Of a stretch of DNA of 59,741 nucleotides, positions 23,539-33,363 are shown one piece after another (the stretch's first letter is position 1; each line of letters starts with the position of its first letter). The DNA is from Prevotellaceae bacterium (GTDB lineage Bacteria > Bacteroidota > Bacteroidia > Bacteroidales > UBA932): the NCBI GenBank assembly GCA_031290935.1, contig JAISLK010000033.1, positions 1-59,741 of the forward strand, written 5' to 3'. The notes under the pieces were generated by a model. It ran no database searches. It was not told where the DNA came from and saw only the letters and a program-made list of their open reading frames with translations. The position numbers and the translations under genes are program-made.

Positions 23539-23838
23539 TTATGAATCAGGAAGTATGATGCGGCTGACCGTACATGCGGTACAGTCGCTGCAGTGTGCGG
23601 CTTCGGCGTTTTTTTGCGGCGGGTTGTTCCGGCGGTTGAGTTCGTCCTGTTTTACGCAGGTGATGCCGAGTTTGCGCATGTTTTTATTTTTGCCGGTTTC
23701 CGTTTCGGGGAATTGTCCGTTTTTCCGGAAGAGTATGTTAAAGGCCATTCCTGCCACGCACAAGCCAAGCACTCCAATGGAAACAAGCAGGAGCCCTGTT
23801 GTTCCCGAAAGGGAAAATGTAAGAAAGGGAGGCATCAT
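23539..23838 (-). CDS. Small Cys-containing single-TM protein
   Basis: N-terminal TM, GQFPETETGKNKNMRKLGITCVKQDE, C-terminal CSDCTAC cluster. Confidence 0.6.
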   Translation of the reverse strand: MMPPFLTFSLSGTTGLLLVSIGVLGLCVAGMAFNILFRKNGQFPETETGKNKNMRKLGITCVKQDELNRRNNPPQKNAEAAHCSDCTACTVSRIILPDS

Positions 23839-25232
23839 AAAGTGTCAATCCGTAAACTGATAAATTCGTCTATTGCTTTTGCGGCTTTGCGTCCTGCGCC
23901 CATGGCGAGGATAACGGTGGCGGCGCCGGTAACAATATCGCCGCCGGCAAATACGCCCTTGCGGGAAGTGGCGCCGTTTTCACCGGCTACAATACATTGC
24001 CGCCTGTTTGTTTCCAATCCTTTGGTGGCGCTTGTGATAAGCGGGTTCGGCGAAGTGCCGAGCGACATGATAACGGCATCTGCCGCCAGTTCAAATTCGG
24101 AGCCGGGAATGGTTACCGGGCTGCGGCGGCCGCTGCTGTCGGGTTCGCCGAGCGTCATTTTTACGCATCGCAGGCCGCGCACCCAGCCTTTTTCGTTGCC
24201 GAGAATTTCCACCGGATTCGTCAACAGGTGAAAGATGACGCCTTCTTCTTTCGCGTGATGTACTTCTTCTGCCCGCGCCGGCAGTTCGTTTTCCGTGCGG
24301 CGATAGACAGTCATCACTTCTGCGCCCAGCCGCAATGCGGAGCGGGCGGCGTCCATCGCTACATTGCCGCCGCCGACCACCGCCACCCGCCTGCCTGTGT
24401 ACACCGGCGTGTCGTAAGCCGCGTCGTACGCCCGCATCAGGTTGTTGCGTGTCAGAAATTCATTGGCAGATACTACGCCGTTCAGGTTCTCGCCCGGGAT
24501 GCCCATGAATTTCGGCAATCCGGCGCCGGAAGCAATGAATACCGCTTCAAATTTTTCTTCGTCGAATAAATCATCAATCGTGAGCGTGCGTCCGATGATG
24601 ACGTTGGTTTCAATGACAACGCCCAGTTTTTTCAGCTGTTCGATTTCGTGTTTCACTACGGTAGCTTTCGGCAGGCGGAACTCGGGAATGCCGTATTCCA
24701 GCACGCCGCCGGCTTTATGCAAGGCTTCGAAAACAGTTACGCCATATCCCCGCTTGGCGAGGTCGCCGGCGCATGCCAGCCCTGCGGGGCCGCTTCCCAC
24801 AACGGCGATGCGATGTCCGTTAAATGGCTGTTTTTCCAGAAAGGCAATGTTGTTTTCACGGCTGTAGTCGGCCACAAAGCGTTCCAGCTTGCCGATGCTC
24901 ACCGGCTCGCTCTTTACGCCGAGGATGCAGCGTCCTTCGCATTGCGTTTCCTGGGGGCACACCCGTCCGCAGACGGCGGGCAGGCTGCTGTCGGCGGCGA
25001 TGATACGCGCCGCTTCGGCAAAATTTTTCAATGCCGCCTGTGCAATGAACGACGGGATTTGGATGTTCACCGGGCAGGCGGAAATACACCGCGGGTTCTT
25101 GCATTGCAGGCACCGCGAGGCTTCCAGCGCGGCTTCCTCTTCGGTATATCCCAGGCACACTTCGTCGAAATTGTGCCGCCGCACTTGCGGGCATTGCTCT
25201 TTGGCTGCTGTTCGTGGAATTTTACTGGCCAT
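23835..25232 (-). CDS. GltD/NfnB-like NAD(P)H-dependent oxidoreductase (glutamate synthase small-subunit type)
   Basis: ALEASRCLQCKNPRCISACPVNIQIPSFI Fe-S region, VVGSGPAGLACAGDLAKRGYGVTVFEA, VVGGGNVAMDAARSALRLGAE; start at MASKIPRTAAKEQ. Confidence 0.93.
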   Translation of the reverse strand: MASKIPRTAAKEQCPQVRRHNFDEVCLGYTEEEAALEASRCLQCKNPRCISACPVNIQIPSFIAQAALKNFAEAARIIAADSSLPAVCGRVCPQETQCEGRCILGVKSEPVSIGKLERFVADYSRENNIAFLEKQPFNGHRIAVVGSGPAGLACAGDLAKRGYGVTVFEALHKAGGVLEYGIPEFRLPKATVVKHEIEQLKKLGVVIETNVIIGRTLTIDDLFDEEKFEAVFIASGAGLPKFMGIPGENLNGVVSANEFLTRNNLMRAYDAAYDTPVYTGRRVAVVGGGNVAMDAARSALRLGAEVMTVYRRTENELPARAEEVHHAKEEGVIFHLLTNPVEILGNEKGWVRGLRCVKMTLGEPDSSGRRSPVTIPGSEFELAADAVIMSLGTSPNPLITSATKGLETNRRQCIVAGENGATSRKGVFAGGDIVTGAATVILAMGAGRKAAKAIDEFISLRIDTL

Positions 25233-25255
25233 CCTGTTTCTGTTCTCCTTTCTAA

Positions 25256-25996
25256 TTAATGAGGTAATGAGGTTACAATGTCCTCTGTGGTGAGCGGCAT
25301 CGAGAAGGTCTGTTCGGCGCCGAAGAGCGGATCGTCGTTCAGGTGCTTGATGAAGGATGCCTTGATAATAAACTGCTTGCCGTGCGAACCTTTCGGCAGC
25401 TGGAGGGTGTTGTGGAGGCAGGTAGTCAGTATGCGGAGCACTTCTGTTTTCCCGTTTTCGGCGATGATGACTATCACTGCCTTTTTCATTCCCGGCGGCC
25501 ATCCGTGCGCGATACGGGCGGCGCTTTCGCCTGTTGCATGGTCGATGGTTACGCGGATAAAGTCGGCGTTTATTGTTCTTACTTTCACTTCGGCCATTGC
25601 GCTGGCGGCATTGGCGCGGGCGTGGCGCCCGCCATGTTCGCCGGGCAGCAGGAAGCCGAGCAGGTGCACGTCTTCGGCCGTCAGCATGCCGTTGAAATAG
25701 CCTTCCTGCGCCCATGCCCTTATCCGTGTCCGGCAGAGGTTGACGGTCGATTTGAGCAGCGAGGTGCGAAACAGGCGGTCGGCCCGTGATGCCTGATTGG
25801 TGCGGCAGTGGCTAATCATGGCCTGTATCCGGCTGTGATTGGCGGTAAGCTCTTCGAGGAGGGGGGCGGGTATCGTCCACGCCGGCTGGTGTGCAGTGAT
25901 GATGCCCACAAGGTTGTCGATGGCGGAGAAGCGCTCGGCAATACTGCCATACCAGTTATGCATATTGTGCTTTATGCCTTTTGTAATTGTTTCCAT
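25256..25996 (-). CDS. Conserved-looking hypothetical protein (orf246), immediately downstream of the 21-bp array
   Basis: Long ORF with coherent composition; LLGFLLPGEHGGRHARA; no recognised catalytic motif. Confidence 0.7.
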   Translation of the reverse strand: METITKGIKHNMHNWYGSIAERFSAIDNLVGIITAHQPAWTIPAPLLEELTANHSRIQAMISHCRTNQASRADRLFRTSLLKSTVNLCRTRIRAWAQEGYFNGMLTAEDVHLLGFLLPGEHGGRHARANAASAMAEVKVRTINADFIRVTIDHATGESAARIAHGWPPGMKKAVIVIIAENGKTEVLRILTTCLHNTLQLPKGSHGKQFIIKASFIKHLNDDPLFGAEQTFSMPLTTEDIVTSLPH

Positions 25997-26328
25997 GACA
26001 TATTGGTTGTTAATATATTTGTGATAACTTTCATCACGTTTGTGATAACTTTCATCACGTTTGTGACAGCTTTCATCACGTTTGTGATGGATTTCATCAC
26101 GTTTGTGACGAATTTCATCACGTTTGTGACGAATTTCATCACGTTTGTGACGAATTTCATCACGTTTGTGACAGCTTTCATCACGTTTGTGACAGCTTTC
26201 ATCACGTTCGTGATGGCTTTCATCACGTTCGTGATGGCTTTCATCACGTTTGTGATGGATTTCATCACGTTTGTGACAGCTTTCATCACGTTTGTGATAA
26301 CTTTTATCATGTTTGTGACAGTTTTCAC
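25972..26328 (-). other. Heptad-repeat ORF encoded by array C ([A/S/F/V][V/I]TNVMK)n, 118 aa, GTG start
   Basis: Uninterrupted across all repeats; starts 1 nt after the rpe TAA; stop overlaps the orf246 start. Confidence 0.35.
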
Positions 26329-26332
26329 GTTA
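26018..26332. repeat. Array C: about 15 x 21-bp tandem repeat TTYGTGAnnnnTTTCATCACG
   Basis: 14 full units plus 1 degenerate, in exact 21-bp register; internal palindrome CATCAC-GTTT-GTGATG. Confidence 0.97.
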
Positions 26333-26986
26333 CAAAAGTGCTAAATTGTAAGATTTCAATTTTTCAATGGTTTCCTGCGGGGCGGGAGAAGAAAAAACGG
26401 CATGGCCGGCCACTAAAATATCTGCGCCGGCGGCATAGAGCTGCGCGGCATTCAGGAGGTTTATTCCGCCATCTACTTCAATAAGGGCAGCGGCTTTTTC
26501 GTTGCGGATAAGCTCTTTCAGGGCTTTTATTTTTTGCAGTGAATGAGGAATCAACGCCTGTCCGCCAAAGCCCGGATTGACCGACATAAGCAGCACGAAA
26601 TCCGTTTCGTGCATAATATCCTCCAGGAGGCTCACAGGGGTATGGGGGTTCAGGGCGACGCCGGCTTTCATGCCTGTGGCGCGAATGTGCTGCAACGTGC
26701 GGTGAAGATGCCTGCATGCTTCATAGTGCACCGACAAATAATGCGCCCCTGCGGCATGGAAGGCGTCGATATATTTCTCGGGATGTTCTATCATCAAATG
26801 CACATCAAGCGGTTTTTTTGCTTTTGCGGCAATAATTTTAACCACCGGGAAGCCAAATGAAAGATTCGGCACAAAAAGTCCGTCCATGATGTCCAAATGG
26901 AACCAGTCGGCGGCGCTACTGTTAACCTTCTCTATTTCTTCATTTAGCCTGCCGAAATCGGCAGAAAGCATGGATACGGAAAGCAT
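26330..26986 (-). CDS. rpe: Ribulose-phosphate 3-epimerase
   Basis: SMLSADFGRL, HLDIMDGLFVPNLSFG, LLMSVNPGFGGQ, EVDGGIN. Confidence 0.97.
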   Translation of the reverse strand: MLSVSMLSADFGRLNEEIEKVNSSAADWFHLDIMDGLFVPNLSFGFPVVKIIAAKAKKPLDVHLMIEHPEKYIDAFHAAGAHYLSVHYEACRHLHRTLQHIRATGMKAGVALNPHTPVSLLEDIMHETDFVLLMSVNPGFGGQALIPHSLQKIKALKELIRNEKAAALIEVDGGINLLNAAQLYAAGADILVAGHAVFSSPAPQETIEKLKSYNLALL

Positions 26987-27005
26987 TTTTTTTAAAAAAT
27001 TTTCA

Positions 27006-27013
27006 CAAAGATA
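27006..27013 (-). promoter_or_regulatory. -7 element TATCTTTG upstream of rpe
   Basis: CAAAGATA on the plus strand, about 20 nt from the rpe start. Confidence 0.5.
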
Positions 27014-27047
27014 CGCAAAATAAATTTGCAGGTTAATTTATTTGTTG

Positions 27048-27055
27048 TACTTTTG
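27048..27055 (+). promoter_or_regulatory. -7 element TACTTTTG upstream of rho (about 120-nt leader)
   Basis: Exact TAnnTTTG. Confidence 0.5.
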
Positions 27056-27174
27056 CACAGTTTTTCGCAGACAATGAACCCCACCCTTTTATTTTAAAAT
27101 CTATAAAAACGATGTTTACCCGGTGGGCAGTTGCTGCACAATCCCTTTATTTTATTAAAAATTTTTAATTTTTT

Positions 27175-28887
27175 ATGTACGACATTTTAACTTTAAATCA
27201 AAAAAACATTGAAGAATTACGTGAAATTGCCAGCACGTTTACAAAATTGAAAAAGGTAAATTCACTGGAAAAAGATGAACTTATCTACCGGATTCTGGAT
27301 GAACAGGCAGTAAGCAGCATTAACGCCAAACCCAAAAAGACCATTGAACATGCTGCCAGAGTCAGCGCCAATGGCGAAAAGAAACGCCGCGAACGGATGA
27401 ATAAACAGGCGCAGAATACGCCCCGGCCGCAAGAGGATGTTGCCCCGCAACCTCCTGCCGTGCCCGTAGCCGTTGAAGCATCAGCGAAGCAGGAACCGGC
27501 GAAGCAGTCGAAAAAGCCGGGGAGCAGGCCTGTCGGCCGTCCGAAAAAGAAACAGGACAAACCGGCGCCGGACAAACCGGTTGAAATACCTGCCGCACCG
27601 GTGATTTCGGAAGAATTCCCTGTGATGACGAAAGAAGCGCCGGCGGTAGCCGAACCGCCGGCAGTAGAAAAAAAGGCCGAACAGCCCGAACAGCGCGACC
27701 AGCCGGAACAAAACCAGGACAGGAAAGGCAATGGCAATGCCGGAAACGGCCAGCAAAAAAAACACGAATTTGAAGGCATCGTGGAGGCTACCGGCGTACT
27801 GGAAGTGATGCCGGACGGCTATGGCTTCCTGCGTTCATCGGATTACAATTACCTTACTTCGCCCGATGATATTTATGTTTCGCAATCGCAAATAAAACTG
27901 TTTGGGCTGAAAACCGGCGATACTATTACCGGCGACATCCGCCCGCCGAAAGAGGGCGAAAAATATTTCCCGATTGTGCGTGTAAATCACATTAACGGCC
28001 GCAGCCCCGAATATATTCGCGACCGCGTTCCGTTTGACTTTTTGACGCCGCTGTTCCCTACCGAAAAATTCAACATCACCGGAAGAGGGCACAATAACCT
28101 TTCCATGCGCGTGGTGGATATGTTTTCGCCGATTGGCAAAGGACAGCGCGGCTTGATAGTAGCGCAGCCGAAAACCGGTAAAACCGTTTTGCTGAAAGAC
28201 ATCGCGAACGCCATTGCAGAGAATCACCCCGACGTGTACATGATTGTACTGTTGATTGACGAACGCCCCGAAGAAGTTACGGATATGGCACGCAGCGTGC
28301 GCGCCGAAGTCGTTGCTTCTACCTTTGACGAACCGGCGGAACGCCATGTGAAAGTCGCCAACATTGTACTGGAAAAAGCAAAACGGCTGGTAGAATGCGG
28401 CCACGATGTAGTGATTTTGCTGGATTCCATTACCCGTCTGGCACGCGCCTTCAATACCGTGCAGCCGGCGTCCGGCAAGGTATTGAGCGGCGGCGTGGAC
28501 GCCAATGCCCTGCACAAGCCCAAACGCTTCTTCGGCGCAGCGCGTAATATTGAAAACGGCGGTTCGCTGACCATCCTCGCCACAGCCTTGATAGATACCG
28601 GCTCGAAGATGGACGAAGTAATTTTTGAAGAATTTAAAGGCACCGGCAATATGGAATTGCAGTTAGACCGCAAACTGTCGAACAAGCGCGTATTCCCTGC
28701 GGTAGATGTTACTGCCAGCGGTACGCGCCGCGAAGATTTGCTGCTCGAAAAACCCACATTGAACAAAATTTGGGTACTGCGCAATTACCTTTCCGACATG
28801 AATTCCATAGAAGCAATGGAGTTCCTTCGCGACCGCATGAACCATTCCGCAAGCAACGAAGAATTTCTAATTTCGATGAACGGATAG
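27175..28887 (+). CDS. rho: Transcription termination factor Rho with long disordered insertion
   Basis: [58 protein letters not shown]; Lys/Pro/Gln-rich insert of about 130 aa. Confidence 0.98.
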   Translation: MYDILTLNQKNIEELREIASTFTKLKKVNSLEKDELIYRILDEQAVSSINAKPKKTIEHAARVSANGEKKRRERMNKQAQNTPRPQEDVAPQPPAVPVAVEASAKQEPAKQSKKPGSRPVGRPKKKQDKPAPDKPVEIPAAPVISEEFPVMTKEAPAVAEPPAVEKKAEQPEQRDQPEQNQDRKGNGNAGNGQQKKHEFEGIVEATGVLEVMPDGYGFLRSSDYNYLTSPDDIYVSQSQIKLFGLKTGDTITGDIRPPKEGEKYFPIVRVNHINGRSPEYIRDRVPFDFLTPLFPTEKFNITGRGHNNLSMRVVDMFSPIGKGQRGLIVAQPKTGKTVLLKDIANAIAENHPDVYMIVLLIDERPEEVTDMARSVRAEVVASTFDEPAERHVKVANIVLEKAKRLVECGHDVVILLDSITRLARAFNTVQPASGKVLSGGVDANALHKPKRFFGAARNIENGGSLTILATALIDTGSKMDEVIFEEFKGTGNMELQLDRKLSNKRVFPAVDVTASGTRREDLLLEKPTLNKIWVLRNYLSDMNSIEAMEFLRDRMNHSASNEEFLISMNG

Positions 28888-28920
28888 CGGCGGCTTACGG
28901 CAGGCGGCAGGCAGCAGGCA

Positions 28921-28946
28921 GAAGGGCGGATGGAAATTCGCCCTTT
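28921..28946 (+). terminator. Weak hairpin after rho
   Basis: AAGGGCG-N10-CGCCCTT stem; no strong T tract. Confidence 0.35.
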
Positions 28947-29011
28947 CGTATTGTAACAGATGGGAAAAATTAATTTTTTATAACTTTGTACAATTAACAT
29001 CTTACTGTACC

Positions 29012-30100
29012 ATGAAAAATACTGTCTTACTTTTAGCGGCGCTTTTTTCCTTTTATGGATTAAAGGCGCAAACAGATTACAGGGCAGGCTATGTAATCAC
29101 TTTAGCAAACGACACAATCTACGGACAGATTGATTATCGCGGAGAAGAAACGATGGGGCTTGTCTGCCGTTTTATGTCGGACGCCGGCGTAAAAACAGCA
29201 TTTTCACCTGACAGCATCAAAGCGTATCGCTTCATCGACAGTAAATATTACGTATCCCGGGAAGTTAAAGGGAGGAAATATTTTCTTGAATTTTTAATCC
29301 AGGGAAAGATGAATGTTTATTTTCTTAGAAACGAATATGGGGATGGGTACTACGTGGAAAAAGAGGACAGCGTTTTGACCCGTTTGCCTTATGAAAAGAA
29401 ACTGATTCATGTGAAAGATAAAGAGTATATACGTCCGTCTGTCTTGCATTACGGTATTTTATATTATATGACAAAAGAAGCGCCGCAACTGGAAGAAAGT
29501 ATCAGGAAAATAAAAATACCCAACCACCCCGGTTTAATTAAACTTGCCAAAAACTATCATGAAATCGTATGTAGCAGCGATGAAAAATGCATTATTTTTG
29601 AAAGGCCGCTGCCTTTGTTCAAAATCAAAGCGGAAGCGGTAGCCGGATACTATCGTCTTTTACGAAATGATGATTTTTATACCAAAAAACAATATTATTT
29701 CTATGGCGCGAAAATTTATTTTTGGATGCCCCGGTCAAGCGAAAACATGTATTTCAAAACAGGGTTTCTCTATGCTGCCGACGCTTTGCGGACAATCGCA
29801 TCAGGTACAAGGAAAGAAAATATAATAAAAATACCGCTGCAATTTGAATATTTATATCCTAAAGGTAAGTTCAGGCCATCTTTTGCCGGGGGATTAAATT
29901 TCTATGCTAAAGGCTCCACGTTGCCTTCGTATGCATTTATTCCGGCCTATTCCGCAGGATGCGTGTATTTGTTAAACAGTCATACTGCTTTTTCTTTTAC
30001 TTGCGAATTGGAAACACTGCCGCTTCCCTACTTCGGGATGTTACCCAGCTGGCGCTTATTGGGGATTTCGGCAACGGCAGGTATCCAGTATAGTTTTTGA
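29012..30100 (+). CDS. Hypothetical secreted protein of Bacteroidota type
   Basis: Signal peptide LLLAALFSFYGLKAQ; preceded by TAACTTTG at 28981-28988. Confidence 0.7.
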   Translation: MKNTVLLLAALFSFYGLKAQTDYRAGYVITLANDTIYGQIDYRGEETMGLVCRFMSDAGVKTAFSPDSIKAYRFIDSKYYVSREVKGRKYFLEFLIQGKMNVYFLRNEYGDGYYVEKEDSVLTRLPYEKKLIHVKDKEYIRPSVLHYGILYYMTKEAPQLEESIRKIKIPNHPGLIKLAKNYHEIVCSSDEKCIIFERPLPLFKIKAEAVAGYYRLLRNDDFYTKKQYYFYGAKIYFWMPRSSENMYFKTGFLYAADALRTIASGTRKENIIKIPLQFEYLYPKGKFRPSFAGGLNFYAKGSTLPSYAFIPAYSAGCVYLLNSHTAFSFTCELETLPLPYFGMLPSWRLLGISATAGIQYSF

Positions 30101-30184
30101 ATCCTTGCGCAAGCAGGGCATAATTTTTAAATCTTAAAATAAAACTGTACTTTTGTCAGCGTTTAACGGTAGACATTATTTAAT

Positions 30185-32272
30185 ATGAAAAAATATCTTA
30201 TCTTTCTTATGGCAGCAACAGCCGCATTGAACGCATGCAAGGAGCCGGGCGCCACTGCCGGCGGACGCAACGAACTCACTATCCCCGACGGACGCCTGAC
30301 GGCAAATATCCTCAACAGCTTCGGGCGCATAAGCGACCCGCAGGTATCGCCCGACGGGAAAACAGTACTCTACGGCGTGTCCTACCCGGATATCGCCGAA
30401 AATAAAAGTAACCGCGAATTATTCACTGTCGGTACGGACGGCAATGGGCGCAGGCAGCTTACCCGCACCGCCGATAGCGAAAGCAATGCCCGCTGGATGT
30501 CCGGCGGCGCAAAAATCGCTTACCTCTCCGGCGGGCAGCTCTGGACAATGAATGCCGACGGCAGCGCACCGCAACAAATCAGCCATTACGAAAACGGTAT
30601 ATCGGAATTTGCCTTTTCGCCCGACGAACGGCAGCTGCTTTTTATCAGCTCCGTTCCTTCCAGGGAAATACGGCGCCCTTCCGACTTTTATGACGACCTC
30701 CCGAAGGCCAACGCGCGGTATATCTCCGACCTGATGTACCGCCATTGGGACGAGTGGGTGGAAAATATCCCGCATCCCTTTGTAGCCGATTTCGACGGAC
30801 AAAGCCTGTCGAACATTTTTGACATCCTTTCCGACGAGCCTTTTGAATGCCCGACGCGCCCGTTTGGCGGTATAGAGCAACTGTCATGGAGCCCCGACGG
30901 GAAAACAATCGCCTATGCCTGCCGTAAAAAAACCGGGCGCGATTACGCTTTTTCAACCAATACCGATATTTATCTGTTTGACGTCGCTGCACGCACCACC
31001 AGTAATATGACGGCCGGCATGCCCGGTTACGACGCCGACCCGCAGTTTTCGCCCGACGGGAATTATATTGCATGGAGCAGTATGGCGCGTGAAGGCTACG
31101 AAGCCGACAAGGTACGCCTGTACATCATGCGCCTTGCTACCGGCGAAAAGAGTGATTTGACGCAGTCGTTCGATAACAATGCCGGCGCATTCCATTGGGC
31201 GCCCGGCAGCCGGTCGCTGTACATGCAGGCGAGCGTGCGGGGGGCGTCGCGGATTTTTGAAGTAACGCTCGACGGCGCAGTGCGCACCATCGCCGAAGGG
31301 GCCTGTAATTACGGCGCCCCGCAGCCGGCAGGGGACAGGCTCATCGCGCTGCGGCAGAGTTTTTCGCAGCCCGATGAACTCTATGCGATAGATAAAGCCA
31401 CCGGCGAAGCTGCCGAGCTGTCGTTCGAGAACCGGCACCTGTTAAGCCAGCTGACAATGGGGCGCGTGGAGGAACGCTGGATAACGACAACGGATAACAG
31501 GCAAATGTTAACGTTCATCATTTATCCGCCGGATTTCGATGCGTCGAAGAAGTATCCCGCTTTGCTTTTCTGCGAAGGCGGCCCGCAGAGCGCGATGGAC
31601 CGGTTTTGGTCGTACCGGTGGAACTTCCAGCTGATGGCGGCCAACGGTTATATCGTTACCGCTCCGGCGCGGCGCGGCGTTACAGGCTTCGGGCAGGAAT
31701 GGTGCGAACAAATCAGCGGCGATTACAGCGGGCAGAACATGAAAGATTACCTCTCCGCTATCGACAACCTGAAAGCAGAGCCGTTTGTTGATGAAAACCG
31801 GCTTGGCGCGGTGGGTGCGAGCTACGGCGGTTATTCGGTGTATTATCTTGCCGGGAATCATGAGAAGCGCTTCAAGGCTTTCATCGCCCATTCGGGTATT
31901 TTTAACCTGGAACAAATGGCGCTGACGACCGAAGAATTATGGTTTGTGAATTGGGATAACGGCGGTTTTTATTGGGAAAAAGATAAACCGGTAGCCCGGC
32001 GTTCCTATGCCGCATCCCCGCACCTGTTCGTAGATAAATGGGACACGCCGATATTAGTGATGCACGGCGAAAAGGATTTCCGCGTACCGTTTGAGCAAGG
32101 CATGGCGGCGTTCAATGCGGCGCGTATCCGCAACCTTCCGGCAGAAATGGCGCTGTTCCCCGAAGAGAACCACTGGATACTGAAACCGCAAAATAATATT
32201 TTCTGGCACCGTACTTTTTATGTATGGCTGGATAAATGGCTGAAGGAGCAACAGGCAGTAGGCCGTGAATAA
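30185..32272 (+). CDS. S9 family (prolyl oligopeptidase/DPP-like) serine peptidase
   Basis: WD40/TolB-like propeller repeats, GAVGASYGGYSVYYLAG nucleophile elbow, VMHGEKDFRVPFEQG, ENHWI; TACTTTTG promoter at 30148-30155. Confidence 0.94.
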   Translation: MKKYLIFLMAATAALNACKEPGATAGGRNELTIPDGRLTANILNSFGRISDPQVSPDGKTVLYGVSYPDIAENKSNRELFTVGTDGNGRRQLTRTADSESNARWMSGGAKIAYLSGGQLWTMNADGSAPQQISHYENGISEFAFSPDERQLLFISSVPSREIRRPSDFYDDLPKANARYISDLMYRHWDEWVENIPHPFVADFDGQSLSNIFDILSDEPFECPTRPFGGIEQLSWSPDGKTIAYACRKKTGRDYAFSTNTDIYLFDVAARTTSNMTAGMPGYDADPQFSPDGNYIAWSSMAREGYEADKVRLYIMRLATGEKSDLTQSFDNNAGAFHWAPGSRSLYMQASVRGASRIFEVTLDGAVRTIAEGACNYGAPQPAGDRLIALRQSFSQPDELYAIDKATGEAAELSFENRHLLSQLTMGRVEERWITTTDNRQMLTFIIYPPDFDASKKYPALLFCEGGPQSAMDRFWSYRWNFQLMAANGYIVTAPARRGVTGFGQEWCEQISGDYSGQNMKDYLSAIDNLKAEPFVDENRLGAVGASYGGYSVYYLAGNHEKRFKAFIAHSGIFNLEQMALTTEELWFVNWDNGGFYWEKDKPVARRSYAASPHLFVDKWDTPILVMHGEKDFRVPFEQGMAAFNAARIRNLPAEMALFPEENHWILKPQNNIFWHRTFYVWLDKWLKEQQAVGRE

Positions 32273-32275
32273 ATA

Positions 32276-33138
32276 TGAAAATTATTGATATATTTAAAGC
32301 GCAGGCACGCACGTTTTCGTTTGAATTTTATCCGCCGAAGGATGAAATTTCGGCAGTGGATTTCGGCATCAACGTCGGGCAGTTGATAAAGCTGAACCCG
32401 TCTTTTGTGTCGGTAACCTACGGCGCAGGCGGTTCGTCGCAGGAGCGCACTTTTGCGCTGGTAGGCTACCTGCAACAAAAAATCGGTTTGCAAACGATGG
32501 CGCATTATACTTGCGTAGGCGCGTCCAAAGAAAAAATCATTGCCGACATGCAGAGCATCCAAACAATGGGCGTCGATAACCTGATGCTGCTGCGCGGCGA
32601 CCCCCCGCAGGGCGTTGAAGTTTTTGAACCGCTTCCCGGCGGGTTTGCGCATGCCAGCGAGCTGGTCGCGTTTATCCGCGCGGCCGGGTTTGATTTCTGC
32701 ATAGGCGGCGCCGCCTATCCCGAAAAGCATCCCGAAGCCGCTTCCATGCCGCAGGATATTGCCAACCTGAAAAGGAAAACCGACGCCGGCGCGTCGTTTT
32801 TGGTCACGCAACTGTTCTTCGACAATGCCGGGTATTTTCGTTTTGTGGAACAATGCCGCGCGGCAGGTATTGCGTGCCGCATCATTCCGGGCATCCTGCC
32901 CCTGACGTCCTTTTCCCAGTGGACGCGCTTTGCGGAAATGGGGCATGCGCCGGAAGCGTTGAATGAAAAAATACAATCCTGCGGGGAGAACCCGAAAAAA
33001 ATCTATCAAGCCGGCATGGACTTTGCCATTGCGCAATGCCGGGAATTGCTGTCGGAAGGCGCGCCGGGGCTGCATTTCTTTACCCTCAACAAATCACGGG
33101 CAACAGTAGAAATATTTGAGACATTGAAGGGGGTTTGA
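32276..33138 (+). CDS. metF: Methylenetetrahydrofolate reductase
   Basis: FSFEFYPPKDE, SFVSVTYGAGGSSQERT, LRGDPPQG, GASFLVTQLFFDN, PGILPLTSFSQ. Confidence 0.96.
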
Positions 33139-33175
33139 TTGGGGAACTGGAAGGTGCATAGAGTGTCATCTTACG

Positions 33176-33295
33176 ATTGAGAAAATATTTAAAGCGCAAG
33201 GTGGACGTACGCATCGAACCACACGTAATTGCCCGCGACTCCGACTATGCCGGATTGCTTGATGAAATCCGGCGGACAGGCATAGAAATCTATTG
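33176..33295 (+). pseudogene. Orphan C-terminal protein fragment, possibly nucleotidyltransferase (MNT-like)
   Basis: Reads LRKYLKRKVDVRIEPHVIARDSDYAGLLDEIRRTGIEIY*, in-frame stop shortly upstream and no N-terminal domain; family assignment tentative. Confidence 0.35.
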
Positions 33296-33363
33296 AAAAA
33301 ACTTTATTTGCGTGCCGGTGGGAGGCGTCGAGGGGGGTAAATTTCAGCCTGTTTTTTGTTTTT

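Noticed and set aside
25233-25715. N-terminal extension of the 626-aa GltD-like ORF
   Set aside because: Arg/Pro-rich out-of-frame reading of orf246; the GltD-like protein starts naturally at MASKIPRT (25232)
26018-26332. CRISPR array
   Set aside because: Unit is 21 bp with only a 4-nt variable slot drawn from a few words; no spacers of CRISPR length and no cas genes
25808-26344. 178-aa plus-strand ORF (FITFVTNFITFVT...)
   Set aside because: Begins inside antisense of orf246; slot substitutions are not conservative in this frame; better explained as the shadow of the minus-strand repeat
32273-32290. SAM-type riboswitch upstream of metF
   Set aside because: metF starts within a few nt of the S9 peptidase stop; no leader space
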